Of a stretch of DNA of 64,000 nucleotides, positions 29,948 through 38,988 are shown piece after piece. Below the pieces are notes generated by a model. That model saw only the letters and a program-made list of their open reading frames with translations, made no database searches and was not told the DNA's origin. A program made the position numbers and the translations under genes. How positions within the stretch are numbered: the first letter of the stretch is position 1; every line of letters starts with the position of its first letter. The DNA is from Blastomonas aquatica (GTDB lineage: Bacteria > Pseudomonadota > Alphaproteobacteria > Sphingomonadales > Sphingomonadaceae): NCBI RefSeq assembly GCF_014639875.1, contig NZ_BMGD01000007.1, positions 1 through 64,000 on the forward strand, read 5' to 3'.

Positions 29948-30850
29948 ATGAAACTGATGCTCGATCCCCGCTCTCTGGAGGCGTTTTTGCTGGTGGTCGG
30001 TGAAGGCGGATTCCTGCGCGCCGCCGACCGACTCGGGTGCACGCAATCGGTGATCAGCAAGCGGATCCAGCGGCTCGAGGATCAACTGGGCACGCCGTTG
30101 CTGCGGCGGGGCGGCAAGCGATCGGTCGAGCTGACCCGTGCCGGGCAGCTGTTTCTGCCCCAGGCCCGGCAGGCGCTCGAGGCGATCGAGCGCGCCGAGC
30201 GTTCGGGCAGGCGCTTTGCTACGGGCGATGCCGGGCCGATCCGGATCGGCTATGTGTTTTCGGCTGCGCTCAACGGCGTGCTGCCCCGGCTGGTGGGGGC
30301 ACTGACCCGGACCTGCCCCGATGCCGAACTGCAGCTCGAGCCGATGGACACGCCCTCGCAGCTCGAGGCAATTGCCCAGCGGCGGCTCGACATCGCGCTG
30401 GTGCGGCCAAGGCCAAGCTATCCCGCGGGCACCGAGGCGTTCTGTGTGCACAGCGAAGGAATGCTGCTGGCGATGGCGACAACCCACCGGCTGGCGGAGC
30501 TGAACCAGGTCGAGATGGAGCAGCTAGTCGAAGAGACCTTCATCGTGCCGCAGTTCCACGAAGATGTCGGGCTGATCGACGGCATCCGCGAAATGGCGCG
30601 GCAGGTGGGCACACCGATCCGGTCGATCGTCCGCGCGCGCGACTTCATCTCGGCGGCGACATTGGCTGCGGCGGGCGCAGGGGTGATCCTCGCGCCCGAA
30701 TCGTTGACCCGGCTGGATCTGGATGGCCTGACGTTTCGGCCCATTGCCCGCCAGCACCAGCAACTGGACCTGATGCTGGTGATCAACGAGGATGTTCCCG
30801 ATGCGCCGCGCCGGGTGGCCGAAGGCTTCAGGCCGCCGGCCCGATCCTGA
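29948..30850 (+). CDS. LysR-family regulator, probable regulator of gcdH
   Basis: 300-residue LysR-type transcriptional regulator. The winged helix-turn-helix is at residues 6-65 ([44 protein letters not shown]), and a periplasmic-binding-like effector domain spans residues 95-295 ([18 protein letters not shown] ...). The start [13 protein letters not shown] at 29948 may really be the second Met three codons on. Its divergence from gcdH with only 83 bases between start codons strongly suggests that it controls gcdH with a glutarate-pathway effector. Confidence 0.93.
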   Translation: MKLMLDPRSLEAFLLVVGEGGFLRAADRLGCTQSVISKRIQRLEDQLGTPLLRRGGKRSVELTRAGQLFLPQARQALEAIERAERSGRRFATGDAGPIRIGYVFSAALNGVLPRLVGALTRTCPDAELQLEPMDTPSQLEAIAQRRLDIALVRPRPSYPAGTEAFCVHSEGMLLAMATTHRLAELNQVEMEQLVEETFIVPQFHEDVGLIDGIREMARQVGTPIRSIVRARDFISAATLAAAGAGVILAPESLTRLDLDGLTFRPIARQHQQLDLMLVINEDVPDAPRRVAEGFRPPARS

Positions 30851-30868
30851 GCCAGCGTGGCCCGGTGA

Positions 30869-31726
30869 TCAGGCCTTGAACACCACCGTGCGGCTGCCGT
30901 TGCGGAACACGCGTCCCTGCAAATGATGGCGCACCGCGTTCGCCAGCACCCTGCGTTCGATGTCGCGGCCTTTGCGGACGAGATCTTCGGGGCTGTCCGA
31001 ATGGCTGACCGCCTCGACATCCTGATGGATGATCGGCCCTTCATCGAGGTCCTCGGTGACATAGTGCGCGGTCGCACCGATCATCTTGACACCGCGCTCC
31101 CAGGCCTGGTGATAGGGCTTGGCGCCCTTGAAACCCGGCAGGAACGAATGGTGGATGTTGATGCAGCGGCCCGAAAGGTACGCTGAAAGATCATCCGACA
31201 GGATTTGCATATACCGCGCCAGCACCACCAGATCGGCCCCGGTCTGCTCGACGATCGCCTTGATCTGCGCTTCCTGCTGCGGCTTGGTGTCTTTGCTGAT
31301 CGGCAGATGGTAAAACGGAATGTCGCCAATCAGCGAGGATACCGGGCTTTCCAGCGGGTGGTTGGAGATGATGCCGACCGGGTCCATCTGTATCTCGCCG
31401 ATGCGGTAGCGATACAGCAGATCGGCCAGGCAATGATCGAACTTGCTGACCAGGATCAGCACCTTTTGCAGGGTATCGGTCGGGCGCAGGTCCCATTCCA
31501 TTGCGTCCGGCTGCGCCAGGGCTGCAAAATCGCGGTGCGCCTGCGAAAAGCTCTCCGGATCGGCGAGGTCGAACTCGACCCGCATGAAAAACCGGTCATT
31601 GGGCTTGTCGTTGAACTGCTGGGCATCGACGATGTTGCCCCCGTTTTTCCAGATGATCGCGGTAACATCCGCGACCAGGCCGGTGCGATCGGTGCAGTTG
31701 ATTGTCAGTACAAATGTCTGGCCCAT
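30869..31726 (-). CDS. purU: Formyltetrahydrofolate deformylase
   Basis: 285-residue PurU, which hydrolyses 10-formyl-THF to formate and THF, balancing one-carbon pools. Residues about 1-80 are an ACT domain (FVLTINCTDRTGLVADVTAI), and the formyltransferase-like domain carries catalytic motifs ILVSKFDHCLADLLYR, IISNHP, INIHHSFLPGFKGAKPYHQA and the Asp in EDLDEGPIIHQD. ATG 31726 (MGQTFVLTINC) is the family start. It converges with the LysR gene, 18 bases between stops, and has no pathway neighbour. Confidence 0.96.
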   Translation of the reverse strand: MGQTFVLTINCTDRTGLVADVTAIIWKNGGNIVDAQQFNDKPNDRFFMRVEFDLADPESFSQAHRDFAALAQPDAMEWDLRPTDTLQKVLILVSKFDHCLADLLYRYRIGEIQMDPVGIISNHPLESPVSSLIGDIPFYHLPISKDTKPQQEAQIKAIVEQTGADLVVLARYMQILSDDLSAYLSGRCINIHHSFLPGFKGAKPYHQAWERGVKMIGATAHYVTEDLDEGPIIHQDVEAVSHSDSPEDLVRKGRDIERRVLANAVRHHLQGRVFRNGSRTVVFKA

Positions 31727-31864
31727 GATCTGTCCGTGCCGTGAAAGGTGCCGGGTGTACGTATCAACACCGCGCGGGTTTTCAACGCACAATATAGATC
31801 AGGAAAAATCGACAGCCGGGCGCACAAGCGCAGATACCGGCGGCCGACCGCAGGAGGTCCAGGG

Positions 31865-32527
31865 CTAAGGCGTCTGCAGGCTGCGCCGGAACACGTTTTT
31901 GATCAGCCGGTCTTCAAGCAGCCGTCCCACGACATACAGCGCGGCAAACAGCGCGGCGAAGACATAGGCTGCGGTCGGCGAATGCTTGTCGTCCTTCTTC
32001 TCCGACTTGTCGTCCTTCTTGGGTTTTTCAGGGGCAGGCGCGCCCAGGAACTCGTCGATTGGATTGAGCTTGCGGACGACCTCTTTCTTCTCGTCCTTCT
32101 TGTCTTTCTCCGCCGCCTCGGTCGCAGGCGCCGTCATCATTCCGACGGCGACGATCAGTTGCCCGAAGGCGAGGAACAGAAACGGCGCCAGAAAGCAGAA
32201 CAGCAACGCACGGCTGGCCATGCGATACCGCAACACGGGCCCGTCGGCGCTCTGTTCGACCTGCAGGACACCGACATCGAAGATCGACATCTTGTCCTGC
32301 GCGGCCTGGTCCTTCTTGGCGAAGGAGAGCGCATCGCCGGTCCGCTCATAGGTGGTGCCGGGCTGATCGAACAGCGGATCAAGCCTGCTGAACGCCTCAT
32401 CGCTCGACTGACCGGGTGCCAGCGGAACGCTTCCCCGGATGTTCCAGATCCAGTCAATGAAACGCAGGTTCAATCCGGACTTAGCCGAGCGGGCGGGAGC
32501 GTCGCGAAGGGCAGGGACATCGCCCAT
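31865..32527 (-). CDS. Two-helix membrane protein with charged linker, partner of a fatty-acid hydroxylase-like protein
   Basis: 220-residue protein I cannot assign to a family. Residues 17-85 look like a soluble N-terminal domain (LNLRFIDWIWNIRGSVPL, then YERTGDALSFAKKDQ). A first transmembrane helix (about residues 105-130, LFCFLAPFLFLAFGQLIVAVGMM) follows, then a 60-residue Lys/Asp/Glu/Pro-rich linker, and a second helix near residue 195 (AAYVFAALFAALYVVGRLLE). It starts 17 bases after the stop of the hydroxylase-like gene, so they are one transcription unit. It may be an accessory or anchoring subunit; this is an inference from position. Confidence 0.75.
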   Translation of the reverse strand: MGDVPALRDAPARSAKSGLNLRFIDWIWNIRGSVPLAPGQSSDEAFSRLDPLFDQPGTTYERTGDALSFAKKDQAAQDKMSIFDVGVLQVEQSADGPVLRYRMASRALLFCFLAPFLFLAFGQLIVAVGMMTAPATEAAEKDKKDEKKEVVRKLNPIDEFLGAPAPEKPKKDDKSEKKDDKHSPTAAYVFAALFAALYVVGRLLEDRLIKNVFRRSLQTP

Positions 32528-32544
32528 GGTCGGGGTCCGGTCGA

Positions 32545-33555
32545 TCACTCTGCCGGTACCGTGTCTTGCTCGGCGAATTGTCCCTTGGCCCGGCGCGATC
32601 TGCCAAGGCGTTCCTTCGTCGTTTTCCAGCCTTCGGTGAACGGGAACAGCATCTGCTCGCGGATTGACATGCGGCGGCCGCCCTCCATGCCCAGCAGTTC
32701 GGCTTCGCCATCGATGCAAGTGCCGAAGATGCGGTCGATGAAGATGAAGTTGGCGGCATAGTTGCTGCGGGTCGCTTCAAAATCCTGCGAATGGTGCAGG
32801 CTGTGATGCTCGGTGGTGTTGAACAGGAAGCGCCACCAGGCAGGCGTGTTGAACCGCACGTTGATGTGCTGATAGATGCCGATCGACATCCCCATCGCGC
32901 CTGCCAGCAGTGCTGCACGCGGCAGGAAATCGAAGAAGCCGCCAATGCCGATTCCGATCAGCAGCAGTTCGATCGGGTTGCCGACCGCGCCCTTGTTGAT
33001 GTTCAGCTGGGTGATGTAGTGGTGGACCGAATGGGTCAGCCACAGCGGGTAGAAATTGTGCATCCCGCGATGCATCCAGTATTGGCCGAAGTCGAAAATG
33101 AACAGGATCAGGAACGCCTGCACCAGCAAGGGCATGCTGGTGAACCAAGCGAACTTTTCCCAGTCATAGCTGTTGCGGACCGCCTCGATCACCACATCGG
33201 CGCCGATATGGTTTTCCACGAGGCCCAGCACCGTATAGCCCAGCCCGACATAGAACAGGTCGGTGACCAGTTCCTTCCAGGTCAGCCGCCAGCTGGCATA
33301 GCGCGGGTTGACCCATTCGAGCGCGAGCAGCAGCAGCTTGAAGGCGATGCCGATGCCGATCGCGGTCGATGCCTTGGCGATCGAATTGGGCGCGTAATAC
33401 CAGAACAGGATCAGCGCAAACAGCACTGCAGGCTGGAAGTAGGTGAAAATGAACTGCTTGACCGGACCACCTTCCACCCGGGGAATGTTCTCCCACCCGA
33501 TGGTCACGGGCGACTGCGTGCCCACCAGCCGGTTACCTACACGAACTCCGTCCAT
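32545..33555 (-). CDS. Sterol desaturase / fatty acid hydroxylase family membrane protein (copy 1)
   Basis: 336-residue integral membrane di-iron oxygenase-like protein. The eight-histidine signature is complete: WMHRGMH, THSVHH and TEHHSLHH, the last followed by a typical DRIFGT motif. At least four hydrophobic segments precede the histidine boxes. Relatives hydroxylate or desaturate fatty acids, hopanoids, sterols or carotenoids; the substrate is not predictable. ATG 33555 (MDGVRVGNRLVG) was chosen over an extended start. It is co-transcribed with the two-helix membrane protein. A clear paralogue is at 51364-52341. Confidence 0.9.
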   Translation of the reverse strand: MDGVRVGNRLVGTQSPVTIGWENIPRVEGGPVKQFIFTYFQPAVLFALILFWYYAPNSIAKASTAIGIGIAFKLLLLALEWVNPRYASWRLTWKELVTDLFYVGLGYTVLGLVENHIGADVVIEAVRNSYDWEKFAWFTSMPLLVQAFLILFIFDFGQYWMHRGMHNFYPLWLTHSVHHYITQLNINKGAVGNPIELLLIGIGIGGFFDFLPRAALLAGAMGMSIGIYQHINVRFNTPAWWRFLFNTTEHHSLHHSQDFEATRSNYAANFIFIDRIFGTCIDGEAELLGMEGGRRMSIREQMLFPFTEGWKTTKERLGRSRRAKGQFAEQDTVPAE

Positions 33556-33710
33556 ATATTTGTACTCGCGATGTGACCCTGCGCATCGCCGGATAACCGG
33601 CACGTCAAAGGGTTCGGGATGACAAATTCAATCGAGATACCGTCGTAAAATCCGCCCCATCACGCCAGATGGCAATCCGGTATAGACCCCATAGATTTGG
33701 TCTATGTGGG

Positions 33711-34637
33711 TCACTCGGCACGGGCCGCCACCGGCATGATGATGAAGTGATCGTGCACTTGGCCCTGCTCGGGCACATCGAGCCTGGCCTTGAGGCCCGA
33801 GCGCAGTTCGGCGATCGCGCTGGCGGGGAGCTCGAGCGGGTGCTCGTTCGGATGGCTGGCTGCTTCGTGCGGGTAATCCTGGCCCGGGGTCCGGGTCATT
33901 TCGATATGCGCGCCGAGCACCGCACGGATTGGGTGCCTGGCCGCGAACGCTGCCAGCCGGTCGATGCTGGCGCGGTTGTCGCTGAGGAAATTGACCGGGA
34001 CATACAGTCGCCCGGGATACAGCGTATCGCCCAACAGCAGGATCTTCAGCCGTGGATCATAGACCATGATCGCCGCCGCCTGGTGTCCCGGTGTCGGCAG
34101 GATAGCGAGCTTGCGACCGCCCAGATCATACGTGGCGGTGCTCCCGGGCCATGGCTGTATGCTGAAAAAGCGCGCGACGTCTGCGGGATTCAATCCCACG
34201 ACGATGGTATCGGGCCGATCGCGAAACGCCGCGTCGCCTGCGATATGATCGCCATGGCTATGGCTGTGCGCGACCACCAGGGGGATGCTCGTGCGATTGT
34301 TGGCGGCCAGCCAATCGGCGATCACGCGATCGACGGCAGGCCTGATCTGGCCATCGTCCGCGCCGCTGTCGATCAGCAGGGCTCTGTCGCGCCCGAACAG
34401 CAGATAGACGAACGGCGCCTCGAAATTGGTCTTCACCGATTGCCGGATGACGAAGGTATCGGCGTCGAGCGACTGCGCCTGGGTGGCTGGCTCTGCGCCG
34501 TTGGTGCCGTCTATCCAGCGTTCGGCGAACAGCGCGGGCAGGGCAGTGGTTTTGGCAGCCGCCAGTGGAGTACCGGGCAGGCACCCCACCAGCAGAACTG
34601 CTGCAACCAGTTTGATCGAAGGCTTCAGGTTCGACAT
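33711..34637 (-). CDS. Metallo-beta-lactamase-fold hydrolase, probable lipoprotein
   Basis: 308-residue secreted MBL-fold protein. The N-terminus has a hydrophobic segment and a lipobox-like LLVGC, so it is probably a lipoprotein. The zinc motif is VAHSHSHGDHIAGD (HxHxDH), and later metal ligands are in ILPTPGHQAAAIMVYD and GAHIEMT. Family members include lactonases, phosphodiesterases and beta-lactamase-like enzymes; nothing here fixes the substrate. It begins 10 bases after the TonB-dependent receptor stop and is thus in its operon, suggesting it processes an imported or surface-bound compound. Confidence 0.88.
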   Translation of the reverse strand: MSNLKPSIKLVAAVLLVGCLPGTPLAAAKTTALPALFAERWIDGTNGAEPATQAQSLDADTFVIRQSVKTNFEAPFVYLLFGRDRALLIDSGADDGQIRPAVDRVIADWLAANNRTSIPLVVAHSHSHGDHIAGDAAFRDRPDTIVVGLNPADVARFFSIQPWPGSTATYDLGGRKLAILPTPGHQAAAIMVYDPRLKILLLGDTLYPGRLYVPVNFLSDNRASIDRLAAFAARHPIRAVLGAHIEMTRTPGQDYPHEAASHPNEHPLELPASAIAELRSGLKARLDVPEQGQVHDHFIIMPVAARAE

Positions 34638-34647
34638 TGCCGCGCGG

Positions 34648-37086
34648 TCAGTATCTGACCCGCGCCTCGATACCGACCACCCGCGGGGTCAGCACCGATT
34701 GCCCATAATAACGCGAGATAACGCCGCCATTGACGAAGCCGAAGCGGCTGCGATCGTTGCTGATACCGGTGACGGCATATTCGTTGGTGATGTTGTTGGC
34801 GAACAGAGACACCTCGTAGGTCTCACCCATCCGGTAGGTAATGGCGGCGCGGTGTGTCAAATAATCAGGCAGCGTCTCTCCGAACCCGCGATTGCCGACG
34901 CGGCTGAAAATGTTGCCGGTATAGGTCGATGTCCAGTTGAAGTTGATTTCCCCATTTTCGCCCACCGGCGTCCGATAATCGGCTGCAAGCGATCCGCTAT
35001 GCTTGGCCGAACCCGGCAGACGGTCACCATCGAACACACCGACGCGAACGAACTTTGGCCGGACGCTCGCAACCTGGCTGTTGCGGATCTGCAGCAGGCT
35101 GGGCACGTCGGATGTCAGTTGCGCGTCCAGATAGGAGTAATTTCCGCGCAATGAGAATTCCGGGGTGATCTGTGCGCTGAACGAGTAGTCGAGCCCGCGG
35201 TTGCGCGCGGTCCCGCCGTTGGTGAGAATGCCGATACCGCCAAATTGCGTGGCGCTGGCCAACTGGATACCATCCCAGTTGACCTGGAATACCGACACAT
35301 TCATGTTCAGCCTGTTTTCAAAGAAAGCAGTACGAATACCGAGTTCAAAATTCTCCGTTTCATCGGAATCATAGAACAATTCCTCCGGCAGCGCGCAAAG
35401 GTTTTGCTGATTGAGATTGAGCGGTAACACACACGGTTCCGCGCCAGTATTGACCCCGCCGATCCGATAGCCTGTGCTATAAGTCAGGTAAACCAAAGTA
35501 CTGTCACCGAACTTGTAGGAGGTATTGAGCTTATAGACAAGGCCAGTAGCACTTGTATCACCGGGGCTGAACGGAATATCGTCATCGCTTTCTACCGGCC
35601 CATCATAATAGGGCAGCGTAGAGCCACCGATGCGATCAAGATCATAGCCATAATAGCGCAGTCCGCCGGTGATCTGCCATTCCGGGGTTACCTTGAAGGT
35701 GACTTCCCCAAAAATGGCTTTTTCCTTGATAGTGCTGCGTCCAAACGACGCATATTCGTTATCGTCGGCATTGGGGATGACGCCAAATGCTATCCCCGTA
35801 GGCGAGGCAGCAAAGCCGGGGATGTATTCGCGATAGGTGTTTTTATTGCGCAGCTCGTTGTAGAAACCCCCCAGAACCCAGCTGAATGGCCCTCCGTGCG
35901 TGGATACCAGGCGCAGTTCTTGGTTAAACTGCTTGGAACGCGCGGTCGACCGCGTGAAACCGGTAAAGGCCGGGAAGCTTTCGTAACCGTAATCGAGATC
36001 AAGCAGCAGATCGGTCACATCGACGCCCCCGCTGTTCTTCGTCCAGGTGACACCGGTGGAGGAAACCAGTTCTGCAATGCCGCCTAGCTGTGCCTCGACT
36101 TCGAGGCTGAGCAGGTGGGCACGACGGGTTTGCGGTTCCAGTACGCGCCACGGCCCTTCATAGCGGCCTTCGCCGAGTACGCCGCCGCCATTGGCCTGAC
36201 GGCCATCTGTACGCACTTCCTGGAAGGCATAAGTGAGATACGCCTTGAGGTCATCAAGCGTCAGGCCCAGCTGGTTTCGGGTGGTGAAGGTTTTGCCGAA
36301 GTTGACGTCCCGGTCACCCCGAAAATTGGCCGCACGCTGCGCATCGGTGCCCAGCGGGTTGGAAGCCGGACCGGGCTGTGGCAGCGAAACGCTGATCTGC
36401 TGGACTGTAAACGGATAATCGATGAAGCCGGGATCATAGAAATAGCCCGTGGCGCTGCGGAATGCCAGCCGGTCACTGATCAGCGGCAAGTTGATGGTGG
36501 CATCGACGACATATCCGACGTCCTTGCTCTGTTCCATGGCAAAGGCGCGGACGTGGGCATTGCCGGAGACTTTCGATGCGTCCGGCCGGCCAGGAATATA
36601 GCGGATTGCGCCGGCCAGAGTGCCAAGGCCGTAGAGCGTGCCTTGTGGCCCAAGCAGCACTTCAACCCGCTCCATGTCGATCAGCTTGAAATCGAAATAA
36701 AGCGGAACCTCGCCAAGATAGATACCGATGGCGTTGTTGCTGTTGTCGGCGAAGGTGCTGGAGTCATCGGCAGAAAGGCCGCGCATCACGATAGTACCAG
36801 CCCCACGGGGGCCAGTATCTGTGATGGTTATACCTGGCGTGAAGGCACCAAGGTCACGGATATCGTTAAGGCGCTGGCTCGCAATCTGCTCGGCACCGAT
36901 TGCTGAAATGTTGATCGGAACATCCTGCAAAGACACAGCGCGTCGCGTCGCCGTCACGACAATAGTTTCTGCAGCCTGGGGGCTTTGGGCCTCGGTTGCT
37001 TCATCTTGTGCAAACGCCGGAGCGGTGCCGAAACCCATGAGCATGGTTGCGCCGAGCAGTGTGTTGCGAAACAGTTTCTTAGTCAT
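34648..37086 (-). CDS. TonB-dependent outer-membrane receptor
   Basis: 812-residue TonB-dependent receptor. A 26-residue signal peptide (MTKKLFRNTLLGATMLMGFG ... PAFAQ) precedes a TonB-box-like ETIVVTATRR, a plug domain (residues about 50-170, ISAIGAEQIASQRLNDIRDLGAFTPGI, MRGLS) and a 22-stranded barrel ending in RVVGIEARVRY. It is of the sphingomonad type that imports plant- or xenobiotic-derived compounds and not an obvious siderophore receptor. It is divergent from the ABC/guanidine operon across 787 bp, and followed by the MBL lipoprotein gene. A functional link to the guanidine operon is conceivable but unproven; guanidinium is small enough for porins. Confidence 0.92.
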   Translation of the reverse strand: MTKKLFRNTLLGATMLMGFGTAPAFAQDEATEAQSPQAAETIVVTATRRAVSLQDVPINISAIGAEQIASQRLNDIRDLGAFTPGITITDTGPRGAGTIVMRGLSADDSSTFADNSNNAIGIYLGEVPLYFDFKLIDMERVEVLLGPQGTLYGLGTLAGAIRYIPGRPDASKVSGNAHVRAFAMEQSKDVGYVVDATINLPLISDRLAFRSATGYFYDPGFIDYPFTVQQISVSLPQPGPASNPLGTDAQRAANFRGDRDVNFGKTFTTRNQLGLTLDDLKAYLTYAFQEVRTDGRQANGGGVLGEGRYEGPWRVLEPQTRRAHLLSLEVEAQLGGIAELVSSTGVTWTKNSGGVDVTDLLLDLDYGYESFPAFTGFTRSTARSKQFNQELRLVSTHGGPFSWVLGGFYNELRNKNTYREYIPGFAASPTGIAFGVIPNADDNEYASFGRSTIKEKAIFGEVTFKVTPEWQITGGLRYYGYDLDRIGGSTLPYYDGPVESDDDIPFSPGDTSATGLVYKLNTSYKFGDSTLVYLTYSTGYRIGGVNTGAEPCVLPLNLNQQNLCALPEELFYDSDETENFELGIRTAFFENRLNMNVSVFQVNWDGIQLASATQFGGIGILTNGGTARNRGLDYSFSAQITPEFSLRGNYSYLDAQLTSDVPSLLQIRNSQVASVRPKFVRVGVFDGDRLPGSAKHSGSLAADYRTPVGENGEINFNWTSTYTGNIFSRVGNRGFGETLPDYLTHRAAITYRMGETYEVSLFANNITNEYAVTGISNDRSRFGFVNGGVISRYYGQSVLTPRVVGIEARVRY

Positions 37087-37465
37087 TCCGACCCCCCTTA
37101 TCTGGTGAGCCTTTCTTCGAACGACACCCTTTCCCCGTCGGGCGCATTGGCCCGTTGGCGCTCTGGCTAGGCCGGCACCTTGGCGGCCGGTTTCCGGCCA
37201 TTTTGTTTGAAAGTTCCCTGTGCCCGGTCGCTGTTTGCGCCGGGATAATCAAAGCGATGCCCATCGGCTCCGCCGGCCTCGAGACCGTCTCGAATATCTG
37301 TCGTCAGTCCTGCGCCGACTGCCAGTTGCGCGTTGCCAAAAACCGGCAGCACATCGCCTGGCAGAACATGGGTGCAGGCCTGAATTCGATCCACGATCCC
37401 TCACTTCAGAACAATTGATCTTTCGTTTTGTGTCGTCGCAGCGACGATGTGCTTTACGGTATGGA

Positions 37466-37491
37466 TATTACGCATTGCGTCAAGCGTAATA
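37466..37491. promoter_or_regulatory. Inverted repeat TATTACGC-N10-GCGTAATA
   Basis: Perfect eight-base arms centred near 37478, in the AT-rich part between the divergent TonB receptor and ABC operon. It is a candidate operator, possibly for the NikR-like regulator encoded in the operon, since NikR-family sites are inverted repeats with long spacers. That assignment is inference. Confidence 0.45.
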
Positions 37492-37787
37492 ATATTGCGC
37501 TTGCTCAGTATGAACAAAAAGCATGCTGCAGTGCACAAAACTGCGGTTTTTCCGGCTATTTGCGACGCGATGAACTTCGTTGTGAAACGTGCGAACCCAC
37601 TGCATTCATTATTCTGCCAGTGCCGCGACTCGAATCGCGTTCGGTCCATGCCGGTTGTGTCGATAGCGAATGCACGCAACTCAAAAGCCCCGTAAAACTC
37701 CAGCTATCGCAACGGTTGCGGTTATGGCGGCGGCGTTTGGCGCAAGCCATTGGTGCTGTTCCGGAGGAGGGCGGCGGCAACCATCGG

Positions 37788-37819
37788 TATTACACTTTCT
37801 GGTGTGGGTAATATTTTTT
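37788..37819 (+). terminator. Weak hairpin with T-run in the leader of the ABC/guanidine operon
   Basis: TATTACAC can pair with GTGT..GTAATA (with a bulge), followed by TATTTTTTG. It lies about 55 bases before the binding-protein gene on the same strand, so it could act as an attenuator. The stem is AT-rich and bulged, so this is tentative. Confidence 0.3.
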
Positions 37820-37873
37820 GATGGACAAGGATCGCAGTCAGAGTGATGCTGCACTGCGAAAGGGGATCGAATC

Positions 37874-38956
37874 ATGATGAGGCTATTGGGCAAACTCGGC
37901 ACTGCGGTGCTGATCGCAGGGTCTCTCATGCTGGCGGCCTGTTCCCAGGGCCCCGATCCCAAATCCGAACCGCGCACCGAATTCACTATCGGCTGGTCGA
38001 TCTATGCCGGCTGGATGCCCTGGCCCTATGCGCAGCAGTCCGGGATCGTGAAGAAGTGGGCGGACAAATACGGCATCGAAATCAACCTGGTGCAGGTCAA
38101 TGACTATGTCGAGTCGGTCAACCAGTACACCGCAGGCAAGTTCGACGGCGTCACCGTGACCAACATGGACGCGCTGACTATCCCGGCTGCGGGCGGCAAG
38201 GACACCACCGCGATCATCATCGGTGATTATTCTAACGGCAATGACGGCATCCTGCTCAAAGGCGCCAATTCGCTGGCCGCGATCAAGGGCCGCCAGGCGT
38301 ATCTGGTCGAGCTTTCGGTCTCGCATTACCTGCTGGCGCGCGGGCTCGACAAGGCTGGGTTGAAATCCCCCGACGTCAAGACGATCAACACCTCCGATGC
38401 CGATATCGTGGCGGCCTTTGGCGCGCCCGATGTCAGCGCCGCTGTCGCGTGGAACCCACAGCTGTCGGTAATGAAAGCGGAAACGGGCGTGAACCTGGTG
38501 TTCAGCTCGGCCGACATTCCCGGTGAAATCCTCGACCTGATGGTGGTCGATACCGCCACGCTCAAGGCCAACCCCAACCTTGCCAAGGCCTTGGTCGGCA
38601 TCTGGTACGAGACCGTGGCGCTGATGCAGCGTCAGGACGCCGAAGGTGCAGCCGCGCGCGCCGCGATGGCCAAATTGTCGGGTGCGACGCCTGAGATGTT
38701 CGACAGCCAGTTGGCCACGACCTTCCTGTATGCCGACCCCCAATCGGCGGTCGCCGCAGCCACCTCGCCGACCCTGATCGAGACGATGACCTTGGTGCGC
38801 GATTTCAGCTTTTCCAAGGGGCTGTTCAAGGGGGCGAGTTCGGCCGATGATGTCGGCATCGGCTTCCCCGGTGGCAAGACGCTGGGCGATCCGGGCCGGG
38901 TAACGCTGCGCTTCGACGACAGCTTCATGAAGCTCGCCGCCGACGGCAAGCTTTGA
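37874..38956 (+). CDS. ABC transporter substrate-binding lipoprotein, urea carboxylase/guanidine region
   Basis: 360-residue periplasmic binding protein of the NitT/TauT-like superfamily, of the type found with urea-carboxylase clusters (putative urea or guanidine ABC transporter). The signal peptide ends in a lipobox (LMLAACS), followed by TEFTIGWSIYAGWMPWPYAQQSGIVKKWADKYG. The aromatic WSIYAGWMPW segment would help bind a small cation. ATG 37874 is followed by a second ATG, either of which could be used. It begins a plus-strand operon through allophanate hydrolase. Substrate assignment is by context: guanidine or carboxyguanidine precursor is more likely than urea given the deiminase genes downstream. 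Confidence 0.88.
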   Translation: MMRLLGKLGTAVLIAGSLMLAACSQGPDPKSEPRTEFTIGWSIYAGWMPWPYAQQSGIVKKWADKYGIEINLVQVNDYVESVNQYTAGKFDGVTVTNMDALTIPAAGGKDTTAIIIGDYSNGNDGILLKGANSLAAIKGRQAYLVELSVSHYLLARGLDKAGLKSPDVKTINTSDADIVAAFGAPDVSAAVAWNPQLSVMKAETGVNLVFSSADIPGEILDLMVVDTATLKANPNLAKALVGIWYETVALMQRQDAEGAAARAAMAKLSGATPEMFDSQLATTFLYADPQSAVAAATSPTLIETMTLVRDFSFSKGLFKGASSADDVGIGFPGGKTLGDPGRVTLRFDDSFMKLAADGKL

Positions 38957-38988
38957 TTGTCCGGACGGCGTAGCGAGAGACAATAGCC

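Larger units (their letters stand above)
37087..37873. other. 787-bp divergent regulatory region, no gene recognised
   Basis: No convincing gene on either strand; short frames here have no family resemblance. The middle (about 37390-37620) is clearly AT-richer than the flanks. It must hold the promoters of the TonB receptor and of the ABC/guanidine operon. An inverted repeat (37466-37491) and a weak hairpin with a T-run (37788-37819) are annotated separately. I searched both strands for the guanidine-I (ykkC) conserved blocks and for ACGR-loop hairpins of guanidine-II and did not find them. Confidence 0.65.

Noticed and set aside
37428-37811. 127-codon open frame in the TonB receptor/ABC intergenic region
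   Set aside because: No recognisable domain or ribosome binding site; the region is better explained as regulatory.
37087-37873. Guanidine-I (ykkC) riboswitch
   Set aside because: Expected in front of guanidine operons, but neither the conserved CTAGGG/GGTCCGAGAG-type blocks nor an equivalent on the other strand is visible.
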